Below are positions 36,534-46,850 of a DNA stretch of 64,000 bases, piece by piece. The notes under the pieces are model-generated. The model did no database searches, was not told the origin of the DNA, and saw only the letters and a program-made list of their open reading frames with translations. The DNA lies in assembly GCA_037176705.1 (NCBI GenBank), contig CM073895.1:3887051-3951050 (forward strand). Direction: 5' to 3'. Source of the stretch: Molossus alvarezi. Taxonomy: Eukaryota; Chordata; Mammalia; Chiroptera; Molossidae. How positions within the stretch are numbered: the first letter of the stretch is position 1; each line of letters begins with the position of its first letter. The position numbers were made by a program, and so were the translations under genes.

Positions 36534-36725
36534 CTGCTGAAGGCCAGGAACTGCAGCACGATCTCGCTGCTCTGGAGACAGTCTGCTTCCTCCTTCTGAG
36601 GGCTGAACTGCACGGGGTCGGCGGGGCTCACGGCCTCGACCGGCTGCTGGCTGGCATCCAGAATGCCCGGGATGCCGGAGGACTGCAGCAGCGCCAGGCA
36701 GGCCCTGGAGAGCTCCCTGCTGGAG
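36534..36725 (-). CDS. NPHP4: NPHP4 coding exon (exon 15)
   Basis: 192 nt: one base completing a serine, 63 codons and two bases. It begins [20 protein letters not shown] and ends [19 protein letters not shown](R). I chose the acceptor CTTCAG at 36726-36727 over AG at 36739-36740 because only this one joins in phase to TQTR of the previous exon. The donor is GCAG|GTGGGC. Confidence 0.92.
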
Positions 36726-36808
36726 CTGAAGCACAGGCCTGCTGGGAGGCGGCGCCTGGGGACCCGCCTCCCGGGCAGGCCCACGTACAGAGGGCCCGAT
36801 GGTCTCAC

Positions 36809-36957
36809 CTGCGGGTCTGCGTCCCCACGACGATCGGGGCGTGCACAGGGGTGAAAGGCAGCTCCTGTAACTGTCCGGCAACACACGCTCCCGGGACCGA
36901 GGACGTCCGGCTCAGGTCAGCTTCCAGGTGTGCGATTCCTGCCTCCAAGGGGGGCCC
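36809..36957 (-). CDS. NPHP4: NPHP4 coding exon (exon 14)
   Basis: 149 nt: 49 codons plus two bases: [20 protein letters not shown] and [20 protein letters not shown] then TR. The acceptor is CCCGCAG at 36958-36959 and the donor is [24 protein letters not shown] and [16 protein letters not shown] are conserved across mammals. Confidence 0.95.
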
Positions 36958-38342
36958 CTGCGGGATGGAACCAGGCCCCGGTGAGGCCCCCAAGGATACT
37001 CATCCCTGCGCTGCCTGTCACGTCAGTAGCATTAGCAAACAAAACACAGGAGGCAGCCCCGGCTGGTCTGGCTGTGGTTGGAGCGTCAGCCCAAGGACCA
37101 AAGAGTCCCGGGTTCAATTAGTCAAGGGCATGTGCCTCGGTTGCCGTTTGGTCGGGGTCGTGCAGGAGGCAGCCAATCAATGTGTCTCTCTCACATGGAT
37201 GTCTGTCTGTCTCACTCTCTCTCTCTCCCACTCTATCTGAAGATAAATAGATAAACACCCTTGGGTGAGGATTAAAAAAAAATGCAGGAGGCTCAGTGCA
37301 TTCCAACTGCAGGTAAACATGAACAGCTTCGCTGTACATGTGTCCGCACAGTATCTCGGACAGCTTACAAAGTCATCTTCCTCTGAAATGCGGATTTATC
37401 TGTACCCCCTGTGTTTCCTGTGAGCTGAGAGGCAACGAGGAAGGACTCGCCGATGTGATGAACAGCTCAGTACCACGGGAGACAGCGGTGCCCGAGAAGG
37501 GACGTCAACATCCACCGTGCACGGACAGAGCGAAACCTCCTTCAGCGCTGCCACGAGGTTGGCACCGAGCCCGGCCAGCACATCGGACACAGGTCCCCAG
37601 GCCCCTCAAACTGCACCACCCACTTCCCCCGAAGCCGAGACGCACGCTAAGCAGCCAGCACATCCTCTCTCAAGCTCGCTCCCCAGCCGCCTGTCTCTGC
37701 TCAGGAGGGACTCCACGTGATCGCAGGCAACCCCAGGGATGAAAGGGGCACCAGCTCTGCGTGAACGTGAGCCCCGAAGTCCAGGTGGCAGAGGAGGTTT
37801 GCACTGGGGAACTGCAGACCTGCGTCCCGTCCCCGCCCTGAACTCAGAGTCCCCCACAGGCTGTGGTGAGGGCACTCCGGGAGCTACTTCCCCTCGGGAC
37901 CGCCTGGGCGAGACCACAGGCAGTCTGCAGGTGACCCCGCCAGCTTCCGAGAGCAAACCGTGAGTTCCCCAAGGTCAGTGGAAATCGGGTCTACTTCGGG
38001 CCATCAGCTGCGTGAGATCGGGAGGGACCTCCCCGCCCCGGGACAGCAGTGTGCTGGAGAGCGGCGGCCGAGTCAGCCTCGGTCCCTCCACGAAGGCTCC
38101 CGCGCCCTCTCTCTCCAGACACCCGGGCTGCTTCCTCAGGGGCAACAGCCTCCCCCAGGCCCTGGCAGGAAGCCCCAGACCAAACGCTGAGACCCCTGAA
38201 GCCTGGAAGGTCCGGGTGCCCGCGTCACAGAGCCCGCAGTGGTCTCTGTCACCCAATCAGGGACCAGCGTGCTGGCAAGGCCAAAGCTCCCCAGTGTCAG
38301 AAGCCTGGGGCCACTGCCTGGAAGGAGTTGGGGCGCACTTAC
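36958..38342 (-). other. NPHP4: NPHP4 intron, 36958-38342
   Basis: 1.4-kb intron with one SINE (37055-37282). The rest is unique GC-rich DNA. Confidence 0.8.
37055..37282 (+). mobile_element. Ves-type bat SINE
   Basis: Head GCCCCGGCTGGTCTGGCTG, B box GGGTTCAATTAG, TCAATGTGTCTCTCTCACAT and an A-tail. A short CAGGAGGC direct repeat borders it. Confidence 0.9.
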
Positions 38343-38456
38343 CACCTGGGCCCGAGAGGGCTCGGAGCCCGCAGGCTGCTGGGAAGAGGGCTTGGCGGTG
38401 GCCGGGCGGCAACGAGTCGGGGATGGCGGGGAGGCTGCGAGCTGGGAAAGCGACAG
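38343..38456 (-). CDS. NPHP4: NPHP4 coding exon (exon 13), tandem donor
   Basis: 114 nt, 38 codons, in a Ser/Pro/Gln-rich, poorly conserved linker: LSLSQLAASPPSP ... QQPAGSEPSRAQV. The acceptor is CCCTCAG at 38457-38458. The 3' end reads CAGGTGGTAAGT, so the donor can lie at 38343 (GTG|GTAAGT, stronger) or 38346 (CAG|GTGGTA). The two differ by one valine and both keep frame. The shorter form aligns without a gap to human, as recalled. Confidence 0.88.
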
Positions 38457-38651
38457 CTGAGGGGGGAGAGCTCTGTGAGAAGATCCGGGCGCTCCAGGGG
38501 CCCCTCGGGACCGCCCCCCGCCAGCACAAACCCACAGGAAGGAGGGGCTCCGGCACAGCCACAGAAGGCGCTGAGGCCAGCAGTCTCCAGTCAGTGGCCG
38601 TGGGGAACCCCAAACCATTCTGATTTCCTCGATCTGAATTATTGAGAGGAG

Positions 38652-38776
38652 GACGGGCCAGGGACAGGCCAGCAGGGAGGCCAGGGACAGGCCAGCAGGG
38701 AGGCCAGGGACAGGCCAGCAGGGAGGCCAGGGACAGGCCAGCAGGGAGGCCAGGGACAGGCCAGCAAGGAGGCCTC
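38652..38776. repeat. 23-bp minisatellite
   Basis: Between five and six almost identical copies of GGCCAGGGACAGGCCAGCAG plus GGA. Confidence 0.93.
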
Positions 38777-38935
38777 TGCATTCGTGGGCAGCAGGGCCGT
38801 CCAGTCTTTGACCCTCCCTGGTTTCACCTCCATCCCTGGACTGACTGTCACCAGGTCCCTTCTGGTTCTGACTCTGTGCTCCTTGGACATTAACCAGCTG
38901 GCGTGGGCTCGAGGAGACCACTGGGGATGGGCCCC

Positions 38936-39101
38936 AAATCTGCCACTTCATCACCGTGTGACCGTGGGCAAGTCACCGACATATTTGCCTGTCTCCTAAT
39001 CCGTAAAATGGGGATACTAGTGGTGCCCAAACCACGGGACTATGGAGAGAATTAAATGAAAATTCATGGGAAGGGCTAGGCCCAGTAGTTGGCACCTGTA
39101 A
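38936..39101 (+). mobile_element. MIR element (ancient SINE)
   Basis: Contains the MIR core in order: CTGCCACTT, GTGTGACCGTGGGCAAGTCA, TAAAATGGGGATA and GAGAATTAAATGA. It is 15-25% diverged by eye, as expected for a pre-placental family. Confidence 0.85.
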
Positions 39102-40162
39102 GCCTCCTACGGAAGACTGGCGTGGAGGGATGGGGCCCGCACGCTCCTGAGATCCCTCCGTCTGGCATATCCTGGACTCACACTGCAAAGCGGACACTTG
39201 CTGTCAGCAATGACAGCTGGCCCGGGGAGGTGCTGGGCCAGAGAGGACTCGGAGCACACAGAGGTGTCCAAGAGGTGAGGGGATGTGGCTACAGGGGATC
39301 CCAGTAGCACCTTCAGGGGACAGAGGGCACCTTTTGGGTCTGCTCAGCTCCCCTCAGGCCCCCGAGCTGCCCCTGGACGTGAGGAGTGCTGTCCTGTGGC
39401 CCCTGAACCTGGGTGACATGGAAAGTTCTGGACAGATGGTGCTGGGACAGGCCAGTGGGGAGGCCGGGAAGCTGTCCCTGGACGGGTGTCTTCAGGCACG
39501 CAGTGTCCAAGCTGCAGTGTCCAAGCTGCAGGGGACACACCAACCCTGCTCCCTGGGGACAGCTTTGATCCCGAATTATCCAACTTTTCTGGAAAGTCGT
39601 CTCCAGGTGATGCTGGTGGGGTCATGGGGAGGACAAACCAACTCTGACCTCGTTCAAAATCACATGGACGCCAAGCAAGCCAGAGCCCTCTGTCCACAGG
39701 GGGCCTTGCCCAGGGACAGGGCCCCTGACAGGCGGCTGGCAGCGTGCAGCCCTCTGCTGGCCCTGACTGGCTGCACCAGCAGCAGCTGTGCGGCTGGCTC
39801 CCTGGGCAGCGGGGCTGCCACGCCCTCTCCTGGCACAGCTGCCAGAGAAGAGACCACGAGGCTGTCCGGCCCTGGCGATGCTCAGCCCTCAGACACACTG
39901 TCAGGGAGAGCACTTCACCGGAGGTCACGGACAGTCTGGAAGCCGTCACCCTGACAGCGGCTGCACAGAAGGCAGGGGGAGACCAGGACGCCCGGCCACC
40001 ACAGCCTGTGGCCCTCCCTTCCGGCTCCCCAGGACCCTGCCCAGCCTCAGAAAAGACACAGGGCACCCACTACCCTTAGAGATGCCAAGAGGACACCCCT
40101 GCACCCGGAGCCTGTAAATGATTGGTCTGGAGCCCTGGAAAGGCCCCTCGGCCTGAACTTAC

Positions 40163-40221
40163 CCCTGGTCCCACAGGCGAGTCCTGGGAGGTGAGCCCCT
40201 GGGGCAGCGGCACTGGCGGGC
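40163..40221 (-). CDS. NPHP4: NPHP4 small coding exon (exon 12)
   Basis: 59 nt: two bases completing a serine, then PPVPLPQGLTSQDSPVGPG. The acceptor is CGCCCAG at 40222-40223 and the donor is GGG|GTAAGT. An AG at 40199-40200 would give a shorter exon but breaks phase with the preceding exon. It is a proline-rich linker, recognised from the order PP-VP then NSPVGPG/DSPVGPG in the family. Confidence 0.87.
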
Positions 40222-40351
40222 CTGGGCGGAAGCACAGGGGAGGGAGGGGACCGTCAGCCTCGGCAGACGCAGGGCATCCCCAGCCCCACCTCATCAGGGC
40301 CGCCGCAGGGCGCAGGACCACAGCAGGGCAGCTCCCCCACGTCACCGCCCT

Positions 40352-40527
40352 GGGGAATGACCCCGGCCACGGCTGCTGCTCGCGCCCTGTGTTACTGGCC
40401 AGTGCTCCTGACGCAGCCCCCCGAGTGAGGCTTCTCCATGGGGAATGACCCCGGCCACGGCTGCTGCTCGCACCCTGCATTGCTGGCCAGTGCTCCTGAC
40501 GCAGCCCCCGGAGTGAGGCTTCCCCAG
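40352..40527. repeat. 88-bp tandem duplicate
   Basis: Two adjoining copies beginning GGGGAATGACCCCGGCCACG, about 95% alike. Confidence 0.92.
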
Positions 40528-41599
40528 AGCGAGCTGCAACACGCCAGGTGCTCACGGCCGCCCGTCCACCGCTCCGTCTGCTCACACCTCCCCCTTCGGA
40601 GCGCCGGCGGCTGCTTCCCTGGCCGGCTCGCTCACTGTTCCTAAATGAGAAATTGCAGGCAGACGTGCCGGCCGGGCGGCTCGGCGCTCTGGTTGTCTCG
40701 TCACTCGGCCCCGCCGATGCCCACTAACAGAGCCTGGCCTCGGAGGGGCCAGGAGCACCCTTTGACCTCGGTGACCCCAGGCTGGCGCGAGCAAGCAGCC
40801 TCCTCCACAGAGCCCCCTGCTGAACAGTGTCTGCACGGTGGTCACGGAGGGCCCGGTGGCTGTCAGCCAGGCTGCTTCCACCCCCACCCCCAGGTCACGT
40901 GGGAAGTCCAGGCCAAGCAGTCCCCAGGGCGTGGCCTCTGCACAGGAGCCCAGGGCACCCGTGGCCTCCCGGTCATTCCCACGTGCTGCACGCCTTCCGC
41001 CTGCACCGCCAACCTCCCGCCTCTGGTCACCAGTGGGGCCCTGGTTCTGAGCCCCTCCGGAAGGGGCCCCTCTGCCCACCTGAAGTCCAGGAGCGACCAG
41101 GGTACGTGCCTGCCAGGGTGACGCAGCTGGACTCCCTGAGGACCACGGCCTGGCTCCAGCCCTCGGGGCCCCACCCTGCCTCGCTCACCACGGTTCCCTT
41201 CAGACAGCAGACTGCCCACTTCGCGTGACCACCCCCCACTGGACTTCAGGACAGCACAGACCGGAGGAGCCACAGCCCACCCCGGGCGCCTGGCCCTGCC
41301 GCCGTGACCCTCGTGGCCCTGACCACGCCGCCGTGGCCCCCCTCCCCCTCTGCGGGCTCTGCTGCCAAAGCCCTCCCACGGTCACGTCGAGCCCAGGACG
41401 GGCAGGTGCCAGGGCGCAGGGCGGGCCCTCGGGACCCACAGACAAACCGGCCGAACCCGGGGCCATGAGGGCAGAGGCCTTCCTGGGACCCCGCCCCACA
41501 GACGGAGCGACGGGACGGCCGACACCAGAAGCAGCACCGACCGCCAGCTGCGCCCACCAGGCCGCCAAGGCCCCTTCCGGCCGCTTCAGCACCCACCTG

Positions 41600-41786
41600 G
41601 AGCCCTGGCCGTGGTGGCTCGGTTGGGCCGGATCGCCATCCCGCACACCGAGGATCGAGGGTTCAATTCCCAGGAGGGGCACATACAGGAGGCAACCAAC
41701 AGACGTTTCTCTCTCTCCCGCTCCCTCGCCCTTCCTCCCTCTAGAATCAATGAAAAGCACATCGCCAGGTGAGGCTTCAAAAAAAG
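41600..41786 (+). mobile_element. Ves-related SINE, short subtype
   Basis: Head GAGCCCTGGCCGTGGTGGCT, CGAGGATCGAGGGTTCAATTCC, no CAAGGGCA segment, a CT-rich middle and an A-tail. The next SINE begins within its tail. Confidence 0.85.
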
Positions 41787-41791
41787 AATCC

Positions 41792-42064
41792 AGCCCTGGC
41801 CGGTTTGGCTCAGCGGTTAGAGCGTTGGCCTGCGGTCCAGAGAGACGGGGTTTGGTTCCCACTAAGGGCATGTACCTCGGTTGCAGTTTGTCCCCAGCCC
41901 TGGTTGGGGTTGTGCAGGAGGCAGCCACTCGATGTGTCCCTTTCACGTCAATGTCTCTCTCTCTCTCTGTCTCTCTCCCTCTCCCTCTCCCTCTCTCTCC
42001 CTCCCACTCTATCTGAATAAAAAATGGAAAAATGTCCTCGGGTGAGGATAAAAAAAAAAAAAAA
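41792..42064 (+). mobile_element. Ves-type bat SINE
   Basis: Head AGCCCTGGCCGGTTTGGCTC, GGTTTGGTTCCC, a long CT repeat and a poly(A) of about 15. Flanks AAAAGAATCCAG and AAAAGAACCCAC suggest a target-site duplication within the tail of the preceding SINE. Confidence 0.93.
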
Positions 42065-43073
42065 GAACCCACCGGAAGGAGGCAGGCAGGTTCACCCCAG
42101 CTGAGGGACTGGGCTAATGGGGGGTAGGGATAGCCGGGGGACGCAGAGGGAGCTCCTCCCTCAGGTGGTCCAACCTGCCAGCATCTCGCCAGCCCAGCTC
42201 CCGTCTAACAAGCCAAGTCAATGTGGTTCCCGGACCCTGGAACACACCCTCGTCCGAGGCGTCTTCAGCTCCCGAAATGAGCTCACTGGGGAGTCAGGAA
42301 GCCGCCGAGCAGGCTGGGCTTCCCAGGAACGATGTCATCTTACAAGAAGCAAAGCGCAGGTGAGGATTCTGCCGGGACTCAGCCGTCCTCCAAACGGCAG
42401 CCTCTCCCAGAATGCCTCGGGGCCCTGTACACACTCCACTGCCCAGCCCCTGCCCGACATGGTCAAGCAGCGAGCAGTCCCCTTTGTCCTACCCTAAACA
42501 GAGACAACGGCACAGGCTGACTTTGGTGACGAGGAAGGAACGGCAGGAAACGGCTCCATCGCCCTGTGCGAAGAAAACCCGGCCCAGGAGCCGCCCCTCC
42601 ACCGTGGCCTCCGGCTGAGTATGGTCTGGGTGCTGGGACCTTATGCCCTCGGGGCATCAAACCGTCTGTCTCAAAGCTGGTATTGTGCCGTATGTTCTTT
42701 AGGGTAGTTCTTTACATCATGAGGTATGCAGTCTTATCTTCCCAGAGGGTAAAACAGCACCCCGAATACAGGCTTTGCTAGTGACTAAAAAGATGTCCCC
42801 TGGTGATCCACGGGCCACGGCCCAAATCCACAGGCCCCGGGGAGGCACAGAGTGGGAGAACACTCACCAAAACCACAAAGTGACTCGGCTCCGACCCGTT
42901 TTAATGTTCCACGGGGTCACCGCTGGGTACGTCGCTTCCCCAACCGCCCTGAGTCTCACCCGGAGAACACGGCGCCCTGCAGACAGCGCCCACTTCAACT
43001 CCTCCAAGTCTCCCAAAGCCCAGGTGAGGGTGTCCGACTGTGAAGCCCCCTCCCGCCAGACAACCAGGGGCAG

Positions 43074-44886
43074 CACGCGTGCAAAGGACGCGCGTGTGCG
43101 AAGGACGCGCGTGTGCGAAGGACGCACGTGTGCGAAGCGCACATGTGTGTGAAGCATGGGTGTTTGCGAAGCACGCGTGTTTGCAAAGCACGCGTGTGTG
43201 TTGAAGTACGCGTGTGTGTGAAGGACGCGTGTGTGTGAAGGACGCGTGTGTGAAGCACGCGTGTGTGTGAAGCACGCGTGTGTGTGAAGCACGCGTGTGT
43301 GTGAAGCACGGGTGTTTGCGAAGGACGCGTGTGTGTGAAGGACGTGTGTGTGAAGCACGCATGTGTGTGAAGTACGCGTGTGTGTGAAGGACGCGTGTGT
43401 ATGAAGGACGTGTGTGTGAAGCATGCGTGTGTGTGAAGCGCACGTGTGTGTGAAGCACGCGTGTGTGTGAAGGACGTGTGTGTGAAGCATGCTTGTGTGT
43501 GAAGCGCACGTGTGTGTGAAGCACGCGTGTGTGTGAAGTACGCGTGTGTGTGAAGGACGTGTGTGTGAAGCATGCTTGTGTGTGAAGCACGCGTGTGTGT
43601 GAAGTACGCGTGTGTGCGAAGGACGCGTGTGTGCGAAGGACATGGGTGTGAAGGACGCGTGTGTGTGAAGGACGCGTGTGTGCGAAGGACATGGGTGTGA
43701 AGGACGCGTGTGTGTGAAGGACGCGTGTGTGCGAAGGACATGGGTGTGAAGGACGCGTGTGTGTGAAGGACGCGTGTGTGCGAAGGACATGGGTGTGAAG
43801 GACGCGTGTGTGTGAAGGACGCGTGTGTGCGAAGGACATGGGTGTGAAGGACGCGTGTGTGTGAAGGACGCGTGTGTGCGAAGGACATGGGTGTGAAGCA
43901 CACGTGTGTGAAGCACGCGTGGGTGTGAAGTACGCGGGTGTGAAGCACGCGTGGGTGTGAAGCACGCGTGGGTGTGAAGCACGCGTGTTTGCGAAGGACG
44001 CGTGTGTGTGAAGGACGTGTGTGTGAAGCACGCGTGTGTGTGAAGCATGCGTGTGTGTGAAGCGCACGTGTGTGTGAAGCGCGCGTGTGTGTGAAGGACG
44101 TGGGTGTGAAGCACGCGTGTGTGTGAAGGACGTGTGTGTGAAGCGCGCGTGTGTGTGAAGGACGTGGGTGTGAAGCACGCGTGGGTGTGAAGCACGCGTG
44201 TGTGTGAAGCACGCGTGTTTGCGAAGGACGCGTGTGTGTGAAGGACGTGTGTGTGAAGCATGCGTGTGTGTGAAGCGCACGTGTGTGTGAAGCACGCATG
44301 TGTGTGAAGTACGCGTGTGTGTGAAGGACGCGTGTGTGTGAAGGACGTGTGTGTGAAGCATGCGTGTGTGTGAAGCGCGCGTGTGTGTGAAGCACGCGTG
44401 TGTGTGAAGGACGTGTGTGTGAAGCATGCTTGTGTGTGAAGCGCACGTGTGTGTGAAGCACGCGTGTGTGTGAAGGACACGTGTGTGCAAAGGACATGGG
44501 TGTGAAGTACGCGTGTGTGTGAAGGACGCGTGTGTGCGAAGGACATGGGTGTGAAGCACGCGTGTGTGAAGCACGCGTGTGTGTGAAGCACGCGTGGGTG
44601 TGAAGGACGCGTGTGTGTGAAGCACGGGTGTGTGTGAAGCACGGGTGTGTGTGAAGGACGTGGGTGTGAAGCACGCGTGGGTGTGAAGCACGCGTGGGTG
44701 TGAAGCACGCGTGTTTGCGAAGGACGCGTGTGTGTGAAGGACGCGTGTGTGAAGCACGCGTGGGTGTGGAGCACGCGTGGGTGTGAAGCACGCGTGTGTG
44801 AAGGACGCGTGTGTGAAGCACGGGTGTGTGTGAAGGACGCGTGTGTGTGAAGGACGTGGGTGTGAAGCACGCGTGTGAAGGGCGCA
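43074..44886. repeat. 1.8-kb minisatellite with ACGCGT in most units
   Basis: About 105 copies of a roughly 17-bp unit, GTGTGTGAAGCACGCGT and GAAGGACGCGTGTGTGT variants. A higher-order unit of about 49 bp (with GAAGGACATGGGTGT) repeats near 43600-43890. Alternating purine-pyrimidine CGCGTGTGTG runs occur throughout, and they favour Z-DNA in vitro. Confidence 0.96.
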
Positions 44887-46834
44887 CGTGCAGTGACACC
44901 TGGGGCGTGGACGAGGCCTGCGGCAGCACGGCTGGAAACGGCCATCGTCAGGCCCACACACCCCAGAAGCGGGAGCCCTGGAGGCGAATCCGGCGTCGGT
45001 GTGGGGAGCGCAGAGCAGTGGGCAGGGGAGGTCGCCCAGACAGGGAAGGGCCCGGGACAAGCTGCAGAGTGGAGAACGCCGTCGCCACATGCTCCGCACA
45101 AGGGCAAAGGGGAAACCACCCGCGGACGTGGGGGTGCGGGTCAGCTCACCAACAGGATGGACTCGGGGGGCCGCAACGCCCCCTGTGCATGGTGAGTGAG
45201 CACGCACCCGTGCAGACCTGTGGACCAGACTAGCTGCAATCTCAACACGATGGGCACTATGTCTCTGTCCCCGCGAGTCCCCAAAACACTCCTGGCCCGA
45301 CCCACTCACCGCTCAGCCCAGCACCGAGAAAGGAGGTGCCCTGTGCTCACACCCGTGTGCAGCTCCTTCCGGGGGGACATCGGGGTGGCAGGGCCACCAC
45401 AGGGCTCGGGTTTCGGGTGAGTAACCTGGACGTTCACAGAACGCAGACTCAGAGCTGCCCGTGGGTGGCGCCGGCGAGCCGTGACGCTGTCCTCCACCAG
45501 CGCAGCAGAAAGGACTAAGCCAGGGGCCCCACGCCCGGGACCCGCAGAGAGGAAGCACCCACGCCACGGCTTGAACAGAGGAGGGACTCACCCCCAGCTA
45601 CAGCAAGTCTGGCCCCGTCTCAGGACCAGCTCCCCTGACGCTCCATCACCCCGCTCCCTGCGAATCGCTCACGAGAGCCCAGTTGTCTCCCATCCCCAGT
45701 TCTGCTTCCAGAAGCCCACACGCCCTACACTTCGGTGCAGCGGCCCCGGGGCTGAGCGTGCAAAGCTGGGGTGCGTTCCCCGCTAAGAGCAGAGGCTCTG
45801 CGCTTCCAGCCCACACCTACCAGGCAGCACTTCGGGGCAGGTCACAGAAAGGTAGCGACACAAGCGCAGACACTGAGATGGGGCGGGCCTTTAGGGAGAC
45901 CCTGGCCAGGGAGGGCAGCGGCCGCCAGCACACTCTCTGGGAGCTGGGCCGCCTTCCTGCGACTGCGGCCAGCCAGGAGCAGACGGGCAAGAGGCAGGCC
46001 GAAGCCCTTGCTCCCGAAGGCCAGCTGAGCTCCTGGGTGCCCGTGCTCGGACACAGCTGCGGGCTCATTCAGCGGGAGGCTGAGGAAGCAGAGGGCGCTC
46101 AGGAGGAGAGGCTGTCCGGGACACACCGCCGTGAGCAGCTCAGGCCGTTCCTGCAGGTGCTGCTGCTGAATGACTTGCAACCGCTCGGGCCAAGGCAGGG
46201 AGGGGGCAGGCCCTGGAGGGTGGGCTCTGGCAGTGTCACCGGACAGGGGACAAGAGCTGTCCCCAAGAGGCTAGGGGGAAGGGAGGGTCATCACTGCCAA
46301 AGACCTAGCCAGATGCTCAAAGGAAGACTGTGACAAATGGCTCTCCGCATCAGACCCTGGAAGTGAGGAAGTGATCCATCTTTAACGGTGCTCCGGACAC
46401 TAAGAAGTCATCGGGCAAAGCCACCTGAAAGGCCCTCGTTCCGAGCACCTGATCCTGCAGTCACAGGGACGGGGAAACGAGCGGGCGGGGGTCTCCGTGC
46501 TGGAGGAGCTCCGACTGAGCGTGGGACTGGGAGCCGCGACGCCCTCCCCATGGTCCCGGGCGGCGGGACGCCCACCCCTCCTCTGCTCCCACCGGGAAGG
46601 ATGCAGCCTGTGGGAGAGGAATTGCACTACAGTGTAACAGCACAGAAGGTCACGACCACGTCGAGAATGTAACTCAGCATATTCTGGGAAACACCGTGAT
46701 TGCATATTTTCAATGACCCCCTTGCACACGGCTGTTTTTAAACCTATTAAGCAAACACAATGAATTCTTCCACCACCATAACATTCGAAAGCAAAATGTG
46801 GGTCAGGGAAATTCAGTCACAAAACATAAAGACG

Positions 46835-46850
46835 GAGCGCCCTCTAGTGG
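46835..46850 (-). promoter_or_regulatory. CTCF-like motif CCACTAGAGGGCGC
   Basis: On the minus strand this reads CCACTAGAGGGCGCTC, a near-ideal match to the CTCF core. It lies in unique, relatively AT-rich intronic DNA, not in a SINE. Confidence 0.5.

Larger units (their letters stand above)
38457..40162 (-). other. NPHP4: NPHP4 intron, 38457-40162
   Basis: 1.7-kb intron with the 23-bp array (38652-38776) and a MIR element (38936-39101). The rest is unique. Confidence 0.8.

Noticed and set aside
36739..36740. Alternative acceptor for the exon at 36534-36725
   Set aside because: It adds LCF-type residues absent from the family and does not match the two-base phase of the preceding exon.
40199..40200. 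Alternative acceptor for the exon at 40163-40221
   Set aside because: It would break phase with the exon ending at 53043 and drop the conserved PP.VP residues.
43074..44886. CRISPR-like appearance of regularly spaced repeats
   Set aside because: The units are head-to-tail without unique spacers, and the genome is mammalian.
42864..45309. Open frames of 640-800 codons rich in His/Thr/Ser
   Set aside because: They follow the ACGCGT minisatellite in three frames on the minus strand. No start context, no conserved domain, and they lie within an NPHP4 intron.
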